Shown here one piece after another: positions 1 to 8,795 of a stretch of DNA of 64,000 nt. The notes under the pieces are model-generated. The model made no database searches. It worked only from the letters and a program-made list of their open reading frames with translations, and had not been told where the DNA came from. The DNA comes from Vibrio penaeicida. Lineage in GTDB: Bacteria; Pseudomonadota; Gammaproteobacteria; Enterobacterales; Vibrionaceae. The stretch is from the NCBI RefSeq assembly GCF_019977755.1, contig NZ_AP025145.1:1736001-1800000 (forward strand), in the 5' to 3' direction. How positions within the stretch are numbered: the first letter of the stretch is position 1; each line of letters starts with the position of its first letter. The translations under genes were made by a program, and so were the position numbers.

Positions 1-1067
1 GCAAGCGTAATTCGTTGGCGAGTCCGCTCGTGGCGTTCACAAATAGAAGGAAAAAGCGGCAGTGTTGCATCCACCAGCCTTTCCATAACACGTTCGGATA
101 GCTGACTTCCCAACACTATGCTTTCTGGCTCAAATAAGTTTTCAAGGATGTTAATGGCAAATCTTAAGCGTTGACCGGATTCATCAATCCAACGTTGAAC
201 CACTTCATCATGCTCCCAATGTTCATCAATAAATGCAGGAAGCTGAAGATCTGAACCAGAATAATTCAGCATGGTTTTTAGCGCTTGTAGCGACAAGTGA
301 GTTTCAATGTAATCTGTCGAACCTGAATTGTGCCAATGAATTCGACCAATTTCTCCGGCATTACTCCATGCCCCTTTATAAGGCTGGTTGTTGGTAATAA
401 TACCTGCCCCCAAACCGTTACCAATATAGAGGTAGATAAAATTATCCAGCCTGTCTCCACGGCAGCTAAAACTGTGGCTAATAGCGGCAGAGGTTGCATC
501 GTTTTCCAAATAAACCGGATAAGCCAGCTTTTCACTCAATTTGTGCGTTAAATCCAGCTTGCCCCACGCTTGCCAAGCATTAGCAACTGGGTGGTGCTCC
601 GTGTCATCTTTGAGCAGGGTCGCAACGGCCACCCCCACTCCGATGAGCAACTGGCGAGAATTCGGTACCATATCGAGCAACCTGTTTACCACTCTATCAA
701 GTTGGCTTATCACGTAATCAGGCTCTAGGCTTGTTAGCTCTGCTTGGTAATCTGCCAGCAAATTTAGGTTGAGGTCCACTAAACTTGCATTCACAAACCC
801 CTGTTCAATCTGTAATCCAATAGACAAACACGAAGCAGGGTTCACTTCTAGCAACGTTTGGGGCTGCCCTCGCTTACCTTGCACCTTACCTACTTCTAGG
901 ACATAGCCTGTTTGAATAAGCTCTCGAACCAAGTTGGTGATAGTTTGGTTCCTCAGCCCAGACTGCTGTGCCACGCTCACACGGCTAACCCGAGGGTGCT
1001 GTCGAATAATTTCGAATACCACACTCAGATTTGAACGCTTGGTATGTTCGTGGTTCTTACCTTTCAC
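1..1067 (-). CDS. ROK-family transcriptional repressor, partial (C-terminus beyond left edge)
   Basis: About 355 residues are visible and the frame is open to the left edge, so the C-terminus is missing. An N-terminal winged helix-turn-helix (about residues 8-58, with VSVAQQSGLRNQTITNLVREL) is followed by an actin-like ROK sugar-binding domain with YIGNGLGAG and ENDATSAA motifs. I chose the GTG at 1065-1067 because AAGGA lies 6-8 bases upstream and translation leads straight into the HTH; no ATG fits. The zinc motif CxCGxxGCxE typical of NagC/Mlc is not present at the expected place (the sequence after GEIGRIHWH lacks the cysteines). It is divergent from the ABC operon starting at 1442 and probably represses it in response to an imported sugar or sugar phosphate. 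Family is certain, ligand unknown. Confidence 0.9.
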   Translation of the reverse strand, partial: MKGKNHEHTKRSNLSVVFEIIRQHPRVSRVSVAQQSGLRNQTITNLVRELIQTGYVLEVGKVQGKRGQPQTLLEVNPASCLSIGLQIEQGFVNASLVDLNLNLLADYQAELTSLEPDYVISQLDRVVNRLLDMVPNSRQLLIGVGVAVATLLKDDTEHHPVANAWQAWGKLDLTHKLSEKLAYPVYLENDATSAAISHSFSCRGDRLDNFIYLYIGNGLGAGIITNNQPYKGAWSNAGEIGRIHWHNSGSTDYIETHLSLQALKTMLNYSGSDLQLPAFIDEHWEHDEVVQRWIDESGQRLRFAINILENLFEPESIVLGSQLSERVMERLVDATLPLFPSICERHERTRQRITL

Positions 1068-1441
1068 CTTGACTTCCTTGTTGAACTCTTACTTTCGAAA
1101 GTTTGTCTGTGCCTAAAATCAGCGATTCCTTAGGTTACCTCTGATCGGAGGAGAAACAAGTTAACAAAATCCCACAATTGGAAAGCCGTTCGGTTTAATG
1201 ATGAAAATATCCCCAAGTGCCCCCAATAATCCTTCCACCCTAACTCATTGAATTCACAAAAACTACGAAATAAATTCAAATTCAGATCACAATTAATTGA
1301 TCAAAAAATATACAACAATGACCTTTCTATCATTTAATTCCATTCAATGGATTTATTTACTCAACTCGAAAATGTGCGATTCCAACGCATCCGCAAATTC
1401 AGGTTGACTCGGGTCGACAGACCCTAACACATGGAGGTGAT
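1068..1441. promoter_or_regulatory. Divergent intergenic region between ROK repressor and ABC operon
   Basis: This 374-base gap must hold the promoters of both the repressor and the ABC operon. Visible signals are a 12-base perfect palindrome ACTTTCGAAAGT at 1091-1102, just upstream of the repressor start, resembling the TTTCG/CGAAA core of NagC-type operators, and a small hairpin GGGTC-gaca-GACCC at 1411-1424 directly before the strong ribosome binding site GGAGGTGAT of the binding-protein gene. No convincing -35/-10 pair could be assigned by eye. Confidence 0.5.
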
Positions 1442-2713
1442 ATGAATAAGTTCTTACCACTTTTAGCGCTGAGTATATTGGCGGGTAGTTATACGCTTAA
1501 TGCTCAAGCTGAAGAAGTCACAGTGTTTTGCAGCTCATCTGGCGTGGAGTTACAGCTCTGCAAAGATGGAACGAACGCATGGGCAAAAGAAACCGGCAAC
1601 AAGGTGACTGTTGTTACCTTGCCAGCAAGTTGGGATGACGTATTGCCTCTTTATCAACAACTGCTGACGGCTAAATCTAAAGATATAGATGTACTTATCT
1701 TGGATACCATTTGGCCTGGGGCGTTGAAGTCTCACCTTCTCGATATGAATGAGTACGCCAAACCAGAGAGTATTTCTCAACATTTCAAAGCCGCGGTAGA
1801 AGGCACAACGGTTAACGGAAAAGTCCTTTCTATTCCTTGGTACATGGACACTGGCATGCTTTTCTATCGGAAAGATTTGCTCGAAAAATATGGTTACAAC
1901 CCACCCCAAACCTATCAAGAACTCACAAAAATTGCGCAAGACGTTCAAGCGAAAGAGAGAAAATCAGGAAATCCAGATTTTTGGGGATACGCCTGGCAAG
2001 GTCGGTCATATGAGGGCTTAACGTGCAATGCGATTGAGTGGTTTGGCTCGACCGATGGCGGCACAATTATTGATGAAAATGGCGACATTACCGTCAATAC
2101 TTCTGCCAACCGCGAAATTCTCAAAACAGCGTCAAGTTGGATAAATACAATCAGCCCACCGGGCACGCTAAACTACGACGAAGAGTCGTCTCGTGGTGTT
2201 TTCCAAAATGGGAACGCCCTTTTTCACCGTAACTGGTCGTATGTATGGAGCCTTGCCAATTCGGAAGATTCCGTCATCAAAGACAAAGTAGGTGTGGTTG
2301 CACTGCCGAAAGGCACCCCTGATGGCATCCACGCTGGCTGTTACGGCACCGCACTGCTTGGGGTATCCAAGTATTCTCGCTCTCCTGAAACCGCAGTGAG
2401 CTTAGTGAACTACCTGACGGGCATGAGCGAGCAAAAACGCCGCGCAATTGAAGCCAGTTACAGCCCCACTCTGCCTGCGCTGTACAACGATTCTGATGTT
2501 TTAAAAGCAAATCCGTTTTTATCCGACATGCAGACATCGTTCGCCAATGTGGTTGCCCGCCCTTCACAGGTAACTGGCGATCAGTACAGCCGAGTGAGCA
2601 ACACCATTTGGAAACAAGTTCATAAAGCACTGTCTGGAGAGGTCAGTGCCGATAAAGCGCTTGAACAAATGGAGTCGGAGCTGAAAAGGCTGAAAAAACG
2701 CGGTAAGTGGTAA
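1442..2713 (+). CDS. ABC sugar transporter, periplasmic solute-binding protein (CUT1 type)
   Basis: 423 residues with an N-terminal Sec signal peptide (charged MNK, hydrophobic LLALSILAG, cleavage probably after NAQA). The body is a family-1 extracellular solute-binding protein, resembling the trehalose/maltose ThuE/MalE group: ALPKGTPDG and HRNWSYVWSL regions are typical hinge/ligand parts, and length fits the family (about 420). The ATG follows a near-perfect GGAGGTGAT ribosome binding site. It captures the substrate in the periplasm for the permeases at 7039-8792. It is the first gene of the operon and is followed by a strong hairpin, which would let it be made in excess of the downstream genes. 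The substrate cannot be read from sequence; neighbours point to an amino-sugar glycoside. Confidence 0.88.
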   Translation: MNKFLPLLALSILAGSYTLNAQAEEVTVFCSSSGVELQLCKDGTNAWAKETGNKVTVVTLPASWDDVLPLYQQLLTAKSKDIDVLILDTIWPGALKSHLLDMNEYAKPESISQHFKAAVEGTTVNGKVLSIPWYMDTGMLFYRKDLLEKYGYNPPQTYQELTKIAQDVQAKERKSGNPDFWGYAWQGRSYEGLTCNAIEWFGSTDGGTIIDENGDITVNTSANREILKTASSWINTISPPGTLNYDEESSRGVFQNGNALFHRNWSYVWSLANSEDSVIKDKVGVVALPKGTPDGIHAGCYGTALLGVSKYSRSPETAVSLVNYLTGMSEQKRRAIEASYSPTLPALYNDSDVLKANPFLSDMQTSFANVVARPSQVTGDQYSRVSNTIWKQVHKALSGEVSADKALEQMESELKRLKKRGKW

Positions 2714-2727
2714 ACCATGCCGTGCTT

Positions 2728-2764
2728 TGGCAGGCAGTAAAGCGAATTGGGTTACTGCCTGCCA
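2728..2764 (+). terminator. Intercistronic hairpin after the binding-protein gene (attenuator/stabiliser)
   Basis: GGCAGGCAGTAA at 2729-2740 pairs perfectly with TTACTGCCTGCC at 2752-2763, extended by one T:A pair, giving a 13-bp stem with an 11-base loop, followed by ATACTTTTAC. The T tract is short, so partial termination or protection of the upstream mRNA from 3' decay is more likely than complete termination, as known after malE-type genes. Confidence 0.7.
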
Positions 2765-2822
2765 TACTTTTACTGGATTCAGATGATTTCGTTTCGAACA
2801 TAGATAAGGACGACAAGCTGTT

Positions 2823-3962
2823 ATGTTGAACTCACCGATTAGACTTGGGCTGATTGGGCTAGGAGAAGCGGCGCAAAGCCTTCATTTGCCGACTTTGTTT
2901 CACCATCCCGACAAATTTTGCGTCACCGCAGTATTCGATATCAGCCCAACCTTGGTCAACGAAGTTTGCCAACGCTACCACGTGAAAAGCGGCTATCACA
3001 CCGTTGAAGAAATCGTAAAGGATGACGCTGTTGATGCGGTCATAATCATGTCGCCTGATCCACTTCACTTCGAACATACCAAACTCGCCATCGCCCACAA
3101 CAAATCCGTTCTATTGGAGAAACCCAGCTGTTTGTTACCACGACATGTTGAAGAACTCATCAAACTGGAAAAACGGCATCAGGTTTCTGTCACCGTTGGT
3201 TACATGCGTGTCTATGCTAAAGCCTTTTCATTGGCTCAAGAAAAACTGGATGAACTGGGAGATATAAAAAGCGTGCGCGTTAGGGATTTACAACGTGAAG
3301 GTGACCACTTCCTTCCGCAAGTCTCTGATTTGTACTACCCCGACGATCACGATAAGCGACAAATCGAACACGCTAAAGAAGCCGAACAAAAGCAAAGAGA
3401 GGAGTTACTCGGCAGTCGAGCACACTCCAACTTATTGTGGAAAGCTTATCGCGTGCTAACAGGCGCAGCCATTCACAATTTGGCCGCACTGCGACATCTC
3501 ATTGACTCGCCTAAAAGAGTGGTGAGTGCGTTTGCTAATTCCAACGGTGAACACATTTCCATGACGATGGATTACGGATCCTTTTTTGCCACTTATGAAA
3601 TTTTAATCGATAACATTCCTCGCGTGGATGCCAGTATCGAACTGACCTCTGATACCAAGAGGCTCAAAATCAATTACCCAACGCCTTACATTCGAAACTT
3701 GCCTACCACTCTTGAGTTTCAAAGTGGAGAGGGGCACCACCCTAGCGAAACTCATGGTCCATTTTACCAAGATCAATTTAACCTTGAGCTTCTGTATTGG
3801 CACCAAACCCTTACCCAAAACGCGCCGGTTTTAACGGGTCTTAAAGTGTCTCAGAAGGATCTTAATTTGGTCATGCAAGCCATCGACTCTATCGCAATCA
3901 ATCTTGGAATCAACGATATCCCTAGCGATACAGCAACTAATGTGATGGGAGAACACGAATGA
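2823..3962 (+). CDS. Gfo/Idh/MocA-family NAD(P)-dependent oxidoreductase
   Basis: 379 residues. The N-terminal Rossmann fold starts RLGLIGLGEAAQSLHLP (dinucleotide-binding GLGEAA), and the family EKP motif is seen in LLEKPSCLLP at about residue 99; VGYMRVYAKAF follows. The C-terminal alpha/beta domain carries the substrate site. Such enzymes oxidise a sugar or inositol hydroxyl, often at C3 of a glycoside, as in ThuB or levoglucosan dehydrogenase. Its stop overlaps the next start in ATGA, so it is translationally coupled to the IolE-like protein, and the pair probably acts in sequence. Family sure; substrate inferred only. Confidence 0.87.
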   Translation: MLNSPIRLGLIGLGEAAQSLHLPTLFHHPDKFCVTAVFDISPTLVNEVCQRYHVKSGYHTVEEIVKDDAVDAVIIMSPDPLHFEHTKLAIAHNKSVLLEKPSCLLPRHVEELIKLEKRHQVSVTVGYMRVYAKAFSLAQEKLDELGDIKSVRVRDLQREGDHFLPQVSDLYYPDDHDKRQIEHAKEAEQKQREELLGSRAHSNLLWKAYRVLTGAAIHNLAALRHLIDSPKRVVSAFANSNGEHISMTMDYGSFFATYEILIDNIPRVDASIELTSDTKRLKINYPTPYIRNLPTTLEFQSGEGHHPSETHGPFYQDQFNLELLYWHQTLTQNAPVLTGLKVSQKDLNLVMQAIDSIAINLGINDIPSDTATNVMGEHE

Positions 3963-4846
3963 CTAGCCAGATAACGCTCGCCACCTGTCCTTGCTCTTGG
4001 GGAGTTTGGTACCCAAAGGATCACCAACAACCGAGTTGGCAAAAGTTTCTGGATGAAGCCAACTTTTGCGGATACCGCACCATTGAACTGGGACCTTACG
4101 GCTACCTTCCGACGAATATTCGGGAGCTCAAGTACGAACTGGAAGCCCACAACTTGAACGTTTGCGGCGCCGCACATATGTCGGATCTCATAGTCCCTAA
4201 CGCACTAAATACCATTCGATCGGATATAAGCAATATTTGCCCTACCCTGAAAGAATTAAATGCGCGCTATTTTGTGTTTATGGACGGCGACAGCCTTTAT
4301 AAACACCCAAGCGATCGCAACCTCAACCTTACGGATTGGAAGCACATCATTAAGGTGATTTCTGAATCAGCAAAAATTGTAAAGGAAGAGTATGGATTGG
4401 ATTATGTGTTTCACCCCCATGTTTCTACCTGCATTGAAAACGAACATCAAATTATCCGGCTGCTGAACGATACCCACCCCGACTACGTGAATCTCTGTTT
4501 CGACACAGGGCATCATCTATACACGGGTGGAGTACCCGAAGATTTCATTAAAGAATTCGGTTCGCGAATTCGCTACTACCACTTGAAAGACATGAATTCC
4601 GCTATTCGAGAGAAAGTGAAGCAGAAAAACCTCAGTGATGATGACGCTTTTGAACTTGGGGTGATGGTGCCGCTGGGTAAAGGCAACGTTAACTTCAATG
4701 CAATTAAAGCAGAATTGGACAGGCAAAACTTTCGCGGTTACGCGGTGATCGAACAAGACATTTACCCTGATATTCACAATATGGCACTCACGCATGCCAA
4801 AAGTAACCTCGCTTACATCAAACAACTTGGAATGGGGGTGTCATGA
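3959..4846 (+). CDS. IolE-like TIM-barrel sugar isomerase/epimerase/lyase family protein
   Basis: 295 residues of the xylose-isomerase-like (AP endonuclease 2) TIM-barrel family. The start TCPCSWGVWYP resembles inosose dehydratase IolE. Likely metal ligands are spread over the barrel: H and E around FHPHVSTCIENE, the DTGHH motif, HLKD, and E in VIEQDIYPD. Members carry out isomerisation, epimerisation, dehydration, or cleavage of 3-keto-glycosides. It overlaps its neighbours by ATGA at both ends, so it is tightly coupled to the dehydrogenase before and the ROK kinase after. Possible roles: a lyase/hydratase acting on the oxidised glycoside, or a true inosose dehydratase; the amino-sugar context favours the former. 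Confidence 0.82.
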   Translation: MTSQITLATCPCSWGVWYPKDHQQPSWQKFLDEANFCGYRTIELGPYGYLPTNIRELKYELEAHNLNVCGAAHMSDLIVPNALNTIRSDISNICPTLKELNARYFVFMDGDSLYKHPSDRNLNLTDWKHIIKVISESAKIVKEEYGLDYVFHPHVSTCIENEHQIIRLLNDTHPDYVNLCFDTGHHLYTGGVPEDFIKEFGSRIRYYHLKDMNSAIREKVKQKNLSDDDAFELGVMVPLGKGNVNFNAIKAELDRQNFRGYAVIEQDIYPDIHNMALTHAKSNLAYIKQLGMGVS

Positions 4847-5790
4847 CCCCCAACGCACTGAATACATACAACGTCCAATCCGCCAATGCCTTTGTGGGTA
4901 TCGACATTGGTGGCACAAAAATGGCGTCGGCACTGGTCGATATCAACACCGGTCACATCCTGTGTGAAACTCAAGTTGCCACGCAAAAACAACGCCCAAC
5001 AAAAGACATCATTACTGATATTCACAAACTGCTGTCTTACCACCTTGAGTTTGCGAACATCAAAGATATTCCGGTAAAAGGGTGCGGCATTGCCTTTCCA
5101 GAATTGGTGAACAATTCAGGAGAAATCGTCAGTGATTGGAATTTCGATCTTCGTTCACTAAGCCACTCTGATTTTCCCCTTAACAATGTGTTGTTTGAAA
5201 GTGATGTGCGAGTAGCTGGTCTGGCTGAAGCAAAACTGGGAGCGGGCAAGCCATACCAATCGTTCGTCTATGTGTCTCTGGGGACTGGGCTGGCATACAC
5301 CTTATTTAACAATGGGGTGCCTTGGCGAGGGAAAAACGGCTACGCCATTCATTTTGCGAGTAGTGCCCTCACTGGGTGTACAGCAGATATGAAGCCGCTG
5401 AATTATCTGCCTGAAGCGCTGGTATCTGGCGCGGGGTTACTAGATTGCTGGAACATGAGCCACCCCGCGCAGCGCTATCACGATTTACCTGAACTGTTAT
5501 TACAAGCGGAAATGGGCGCATCGAAAGAGCGCCAATACATTAAACTCGCTGGGGAGGTTTTGGGCAGTTTACTGGCACAAATGGTCAATATGTTAGACCC
5601 AGAAGCCATCATTTTTGGTGGTGGATTAGGTTGTGCTCAAGGCTTATACCATCACTGTATTGAAGCTACTCTGCGCGACCGAATATGGGCAGAAGATTGC
5701 AAAACCATTCCTGTTCATAAAGCGTATTTTGCAAGTAAAGCAGGGACGATTGGCGCGGCGCTTGCCGCATCTAAAATGGCGAAAGGTTAG
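4843..5790 (+). CDS. ROK-family sugar kinase
   Basis: 315 residues. The phosphate-binding motif GIDIGGTKMASALVD lies at about residues 19-33; the catalytic-base region is ESDVRVAGLAEAKLGAG, and LGTGLAYTL and IFGGGLG are further ATP/sugar-fold motifs. No N-terminal HTH is present, so this is an enzyme, not a repressor. The CxCGxxGC zinc motif of most ROK kinases is absent (only LTGCTADM is seen), which marks a divergent subgroup. It probably phosphorylates a free hexose or hexosamine at O6 in the cytoplasm, producing the substrate for the AgaI-like enzyme at 8796. The start overlaps the preceding stop (ATGA). Confidence 0.85.
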   Translation: MTPNALNTYNVQSANAFVGIDIGGTKMASALVDINTGHILCETQVATQKQRPTKDIITDIHKLLSYHLEFANIKDIPVKGCGIAFPELVNNSGEIVSDWNFDLRSLSHSDFPLNNVLFESDVRVAGLAEAKLGAGKPYQSFVYVSLGTGLAYTLFNNGVPWRGKNGYAIHFASSALTGCTADMKPLNYLPEALVSGAGLLDCWNMSHPAQRYHDLPELLLQAEMGASKERQYIKLAGEVLGSLLAQMVNMLDPEAIIFGGGLGCAQGLYHHCIEATLRDRIWAEDCKTIPVHKAYFASKAGTIGAALAASKMAKG

Positions 5791-5905
5791 GTATTTAAGT
5801 TCGCAAAAATAGGTGTGTTTTTAATCTGCGAACAAGGAAAGCTTAAACAAACACGATCTCAATAATATCTGGATATGTAGACTCTGGGAAAAAGGAAGAC
5901 AACCC
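5791..5905 (+). other. Short intergenic gap with hairpin within the ABC operon
   Basis: GTTCGCA at 5799-5805 pairs with TGCGAAC at 5827-5833. The loop is 21 bases. This is too weak to call a terminator; it may mark an RNA-processing point or a weak promoter boundary before the ATPase gene, whose ribosome binding site AAGGAAG is clear. Confidence 0.35.
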
Positions 5906-7027
5906 ATGGAAGTTTTGTCTTTACATCAGGTAAACAAAACATACAGCAAGACCCCTGTTTTGCGAGACATCAACCTATCGATTCATCAGGGCGAATTCAT
6001 TGTGTTCGTTGGTCAATCTGGTTGTGGAAAATCGACCCTTCTGCGCCTTATCGCGGGGCTTGATCTTCAAACATCTGGTGATGTTCGAATAGATGGCACA
6101 AACGTCAATGACGTTGCACCCGGGCAGCGTGGGTTAGCCATGGTGTTTCAGTCCTATGCGTTGTACCCACACATGAACGTTTGGGACAACATGGCATTTG
6201 CCTTAAAAACAGCTCGGCTTCCGAAACATGACATTTCAGAACGTGTCACTAAAGCCGCCGATATCCTTAAACTGGGATCGCTACTCGATAGAAAACCCGC
6301 TCAACTATCAGGCGGACAAAGACAGCGTGTCGCCATTGGCAGAGCGATAGTTCGTGAGCCTAAAATCTTCTTATTTGATGAACCCCTAAGTAACCTAGAC
6401 GCCGAACTTCGCGTAGACATGCGGGTCGAAATCGCCACACTCCATAAAAAACTCAACGCCACTACCATTTACGTCACACACGATCAAGTTGAAGCAATGA
6501 CGTTAGCCGACAAGATCGTTGTGCTCAATAACGGTGTCATTGAACAATTCGGATCACCGCTTGAGTTATACAACCACCCTATAAATCAATTTGTGGCAGG
6601 GTTTATTGGTTCACCCAAAATGAACTTTATTGAAGGAGATATGGAGGCTGACGGCTTTCATTTCCATGGTTACCACCTCGATATGGTGGATTCCAAAATT
6701 ATGGGTAGAAAAATAACGCTTGGCATTCGTCCAAAAGACCTCTCTCTAACAAGCAACCCAAAGAAAGCCGATCTAAAAGCCAAAATTACTCACACCGAAA
6801 TATTGGGTGATGAAAGTTACGTGTATTGCAACGTTGGGTCACGCATGAAACTTGTCGTAACACTGGATGGGCAGCAGCATCTTGAAGCTAACCAAGAGGT
6901 GTATCTGGTTTTTAACTGGGATCATGTGCATTGCTTCGATACCCGTGGCATCAATATCGATTACCAAAATAGCGATCGCCCACAATGCGATAGCGAATCC
7001 ACTCAGCCGCGAAATACGGAAGAATAG
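5906..7027 (+). CDS. ABC sugar transporter ATP-binding protein (MalK/UgpC type)
   Basis: 373 residues. Walker A GQSGCGKST at residues 36-44, Q-loop MVFQSYALYPHM, signature LSGGQRQR beginning at residue 134, Walker B IFLFDEPLSNLD, and H-loop VTHDQ. The C-terminal 130 residues form the OB-fold (TOBE) regulatory domain typical of MalK/UgpC/MsmK, with GIRPKDLSL. It powers sugar import through the two permeases immediately downstream. The C-terminus of about 20 residues is hydrophilic and not family-typical. Confidence 0.93.
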   Translation: MEVLSLHQVNKTYSKTPVLRDINLSIHQGEFIVFVGQSGCGKSTLLRLIAGLDLQTSGDVRIDGTNVNDVAPGQRGLAMVFQSYALYPHMNVWDNMAFALKTARLPKHDISERVTKAADILKLGSLLDRKPAQLSGGQRQRVAIGRAIVREPKIFLFDEPLSNLDAELRVDMRVEIATLHKKLNATTIYVTHDQVEAMTLADKIVVLNNGVIEQFGSPLELYNHPINQFVAGFIGSPKMNFIEGDMEADGFHFHGYHLDMVDSKIMGRKITLGIRPKDLSLTSNPKKADLKAKITHTEILGDESYVYCNVGSRMKLVVTLDGQQHLEANQEVYLVFNWDHVHCFDTRGINIDYQNSDRPQCDSESTQPRNTEE

Positions 7028-7038
7028 GTTGAGCCCGT

Positions 7039-7959
7039 ATGAATAAAGAAAGTAAACCATCCGTCGGGTTCCGGCTCAACCAACAAAAAGTCTACGAAGC
7101 GTGGCTCTATATTCTCCCTATGGCGCTTGTGCTGGCGGTGGTCGCCCTTTATCCATTGCTCAAGAATTTTTACTTCTCGTTTACGGATGCTTCGTTAATG
7201 GAGCCCGAACTTGCGAGTTGGATAGGGTTAGAAAATTACACTTACTTGCTCACTGATTCATCGTGGTGGAATTCGGTTTGGAACACGCTTTATTTTGCGG
7301 TGGTGTCTGTGGCACTGGAAACCGTCATTGGGCTTGGTATCGCTCTAATTTTGAATGCGAACTTGCCTACCAAAGGCATTATGCGTGCGGTCGTGTTGGT
7401 GCCTTGGGCTATCCCGACCATCGTCTCTGCAAGAATGTGGGAGTGGATGTTCCACGATCAATATGGCGTGATAAACCAAATTGGCATGTCGATTGGCATA
7501 CTGAGTGAAAAGATCGCATGGACAGCGGACCCACAATGGTCGATGGCTGCGATTATCTTCGTCGATGTTTGGAAAACCACCCCCTTTATGACGCTGTTGA
7601 TCTTAGCTGGTTTGCAAATGCTCCCAAAAGACATCTACGAGGTGGCGAAAGTGGATAATGTCCCTGCTTGGCGAGTCTTTTGGCACATCACGTTACCCCT
7701 GATCAAGCCAGCCATTTTGGTGGCGGTAGTATTCCGATTGTTGGATGCGCTGCGTATGTTCGATTTGGCGTATGTGTTAACAGGAAGCAGTGAGTCAACG
7801 ATCACTATGTCGATATTTGCGCGTAAGCAGTTGGTTGATTTTCAAGACATGGGGTATGGGGCAGCGGCTTCAACTCTGTTGTTCTTCATTGTTGCCTTAG
7901 TGACGATCGGGTATTTGTACTTATCCCGCAATAGCTTAATGTCTAAGGAGTCAAGATGA
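7039..7959 (+). CDS. ABC sugar transporter permease 1 (MalF type)
   Basis: 306 residues, six predicted membrane helices (first around ILPMALVLAVVALYPLL). The EAA loop is EVAKVDNVPAWRVFWHITLP, which docks with the ATPase. The size and arrangement fit CUT1 MalF/ThuF-like inner-membrane permeases. Its stop TGA overlaps the ATG of permease 2 (ATGA). Confidence 0.92.
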   Translation: MNKESKPSVGFRLNQQKVYEAWLYILPMALVLAVVALYPLLKNFYFSFTDASLMEPELASWIGLENYTYLLTDSSWWNSVWNTLYFAVVSVALETVIGLGIALILNANLPTKGIMRAVVLVPWAIPTIVSARMWEWMFHDQYGVINQIGMSIGILSEKIAWTADPQWSMAAIIFVDVWKTTPFMTLLILAGLQMLPKDIYEVAKVDNVPAWRVFWHITLPLIKPAILVAVVFRLLDALRMFDLAYVLTGSSESTITMSIFARKQLVDFQDMGYGAAASTLLFFIVALVTIGYLYLSRNSLMSKESR

Positions 7960-8792
7960 AGAACTCCACCAGAAATCGCCTCAGCAAAGGGCTGTTCTAC
8001 ATTTTGGTCGCCATTATTGCGCTGTATACCCTATTTCCATTCTATTGGTCTATCGTATCCTCGTTTAAGCAAGGGGCTGATTTATTCAAAGTCGAGTTTT
8101 TCCCAAGTATCCAGTGGGACAACTACATCAGCGTCCTCAGCAATGGTACGTTTTTACGCAATATTCTTAACTCGGTTATTGTCGCGACCGCGGTTGTTGC
8201 TGTGTCGCTATTCCTTTCTGTCACCGCGTCTTACGCTCTGGGACGAGTCAACTTTAAAGGAAGAACCACCATTTTGATGGCGATACTGAGTGTATCGATG
8301 TTTCCTCAAGTGGTGATTCTGTCAGGGCTGCTGGGCATGATAAACCTGCTTGAACTGTACAACACACTCTGGGCGTTGATCCTTGCCTATATGATCTTCA
8401 CCCTGCCCTTTACGGTTTGGGTCATCACCACTTTTATGAAGGAGCTGCCCCAAGAATTAGAAGACGCCGCAAGAATGGATGGCTGCTCTACCTTTCGAAT
8501 CATTACCCACGTGTTCTTCCCAATACTGGGGCCGGCTTTGGTTAGCACAGGTTTACTGGCATTCATTGCGGCATGGAACGAATTCTTGTTCGCCCTAACT
8601 TTTGTTCTCAATGATGAAATGCGCACGGTTCCTGTAGCCATTGCCCTCATTTCTGGCGCTAGCCGTTATGAATTACCATTTGGTGCCATTATGGCCGCTT
8701 CGGTCATTGTGACGGTTCCACTCGTTGTATTGGTTTTAGTGTTCCAACGAAAAATTGTATCGGGGCTGACAGCAGGTGCGATTAAAGGATAA
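7956..8792 (+). CDS. ABC sugar transporter permease 2 (MalG type)
   Basis: 278 residues, six membrane helices. The EAA motif is seen as ELEDAARMDGCSTFRIITHV, and AFIAAWNEFLFAL is characteristic of MalG-like permeases. Translation is coupled to the preceding permease through a 4-base overlap; ribosome binding site AAGGAG precedes the ATG. It forms the inner-membrane heterodimer with the 7039-7959 product. Confidence 0.93.
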   Translation: MKNSTRNRLSKGLFYILVAIIALYTLFPFYWSIVSSFKQGADLFKVEFFPSIQWDNYISVLSNGTFLRNILNSVIVATAVVAVSLFLSVTASYALGRVNFKGRTTILMAILSVSMFPQVVILSGLLGMINLLELYNTLWALILAYMIFTLPFTVWVITTFMKELPQELEDAARMDGCSTFRIITHVFFPILGPALVSTGLLAFIAAWNEFLFALTFVLNDEMRTVPVAIALISGASRYELPFGAIMAASVIVTVPLVVLVLVFQRKIVSGLTAGAIKG

Positions 8793-8795
8793 TTT

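Noticed and set aside
278..551. Short reading frames of 73 and 85 residues on both strands near the left edge
   Set aside because: They overlap the ROK repressor gene in wrong frames; the continuous ROK reading with HTH and actin-like motifs explains this DNA.
2277..2630. Antisense reading frame in the binding-protein gene
   Set aside because: It is a shadow of the sense gene with no ribosome binding site and no recognisable motif.
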